Positions 63,320-64,000 of a DNA stretch of 64,000 nucleotides are shown here, one piece after another. This stretch comes from Vibrio gazogenes. GTDB taxonomy: Bacteria > Pseudomonadota > Gammaproteobacteria > Enterobacterales > Vibrionaceae. Location of the stretch: positions 62,001 through 126,000 of the forward strand of contig NZ_CP018836.1 in assembly GCF_002196515.1 (NCBI RefSeq). Reading direction: 5' to 3'. The notes beneath the pieces are model-generated. The model was not told the DNA's origin. It was given only the letters and a program-made list of their open reading frames with translations, and ran no database searches. The position numbers were made by a program, and so were the translations under genes. How positions within the stretch are numbered: the first letter of the stretch is position 1; every line of letters begins with the position of its first letter.

Positions 63320-64000
63320 TCAGAATCCTCGCATCTGAATACGACGCAGAAATTCGGTCATGATTCGATCGTAGAGGAGGTCCCCTAAGAACGCATCTTC
63401 AACATGATGATCGATACTCGGATTATCATTGACTTCAATGACATACACCTGACCGTTGATCTCTTTTAAATCCACGCCATATAAACCATTACCGATTAAA
63501 TTGGCGGCTTTCAGGGCGGTGTCGATGACATGTTTGGGCACTTGTTTGAGATCCAAAGTTTCAAAACTGCCGGACGTTGTTCTGCCATTGTTATGGTGGT
63601 GATATATCTGCCAGTGGCCGCGGCTCATCATGTATTTACATGAGAAAATCGCTTGTCGATTGAGAATTCCGATACGCCAGTCAAAGTCGGTTGGCATGAA
63701 TGCCTGAGCCAAAATCAGCGCACTTTTCTCAAACAGCAATGCTGCTTCTTGATTGAGCGAGTTTATATCCGTTACTTTGATGACACCCCGTGAGAACGCA
63801 CCATCGGGAATTTTTAACACCATCGGGAATGATAGCTCAGAGAGTAGCTTTTCCTGCCAGTCCGGATCGAAGCTCTGCACAATCACACTTTTTGGGGTAG
63901 GTATATGATTGCGTTGCAACAATTCGGTCAGAAAAACTTTATTGGTGCATTTCATAATGGATTCGGAATCATCCATTACAACTAATCCCATTTTTTCTGC
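63320..64000 (-). CDS. RimK-like ATP-grasp protein (5' part outside window)
   Basis: At least 226 residues of an ATP-grasp ligase. The core shows MDDSESIMKCTNKVFLTELL, FPMVLKIPDGAFSRGVIKV (ATP-binding Lys and the glycine-rich loop), AQAFMPTDFDWRIGILN and the metal-binding VYVIEVNDNPSIDHHVEDA. This matches RimK-related ligases that add amino acids to protein or peptide C-termini. The N-terminal domain lies beyond base 64000, so the substrate group is unknown. Confidence 0.85.
   Translation of the reverse strand, partial: AEKMGLVVMDDSESIMKCTNKVFLTELLQRNHIPTPKSVIVQSFDPDWQEKLLSELSFPMVLKIPDGAFSRGVIKVTDINSLNQEAALLFEKSALILAQAFMPTDFDWRIGILNRQAIFSCKYMMSRGHWQIYHHHNNGRTTSGSFETLDLKQVPKHVIDTALKAANLIGNGLYGVDLKEINGQVYVIEVNDNPSIDHHVEDAFLGDLLYDRIMTEFLRRIQMRGF

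Overview
This window looks like a chromosomal segment of a Vibrio or close relative (Gammaproteobacteria). The evidence is a CsrB-type sRNA with a GacA/VarA-type upstream box, Vibrio-like gene content (YfcZ, DUF808, ExeM-type nuclease with a GlyGly-CTERM tail, CZB chemoreceptor, RimK-like ATP-grasp protein), and integron cassettes that include a VCR-like attC. All calls were made by eye; no database search was run.

Layout. 1-6.4 kb: dCMP deaminase (partial), csrB, OsmC, AraC regulator, DUF808, GNAT, small hypotheticals and an exported alpha/beta hydrolase. 6.5-33 kb: a type VI secretion (T6SS) island. A divergent sigma-54 activator precedes a -24/-12 promoter driving a small protein, a fused tssB-tssC, hcp, tssE, F, G, J, K, L, M and A. 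A second -24/-12 promoter precedes a small acidic protein and a reverse transcriptase (RT), followed by a strongly T-depleted tract of about 780 bp and a GNAT gene. A third -24/-12 promoter precedes vgrG, DUF2169-pentapeptide, pentapeptide, DUF3540 and DUF4150 (PAAR-like) genes. All three promoters have ACCC/GGGT half-sites nearby, so the RT appears to be wired into the T6SS regulon. No clpV (tssH) is present.

33-49.8 kb: ordinary chromosome with SPOR protein, pyrC, a MOSC-ferredoxin reductase fusion, an acyltransferase behind a FadR-like box, YfcZ, a TetR-like regulator, a chemoreceptor, a homocysteine methyltransferase-like protein, a PAS protein plus CZB chemoreceptor pair, a DUF4432 protein and an MNT-HEPN fusion. 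About 50-59.3 kb: an integrase-less integron cassette array transcribed leftwards, with several attC sites, four GNAT cassettes, a trypsin-like protease, a YidD-like/DUF4177 pair and an 848-residue nucleoside phosphorylase-HD fusion. It is interrupted by decayed IS110-family elements. Two copies of a 346-bp non-coding repeat each lie just upstream of a first cassette. 59.6-64 kb: non-coding repeats, an ExeM-like nuclease and a partial ATP-grasp gene.

Most interesting: the RT plus T-depleted tract inside a sigma-54-controlled T6SS locus. Next are the phosphorylase-HD cassette and the duplicated cassette leader.
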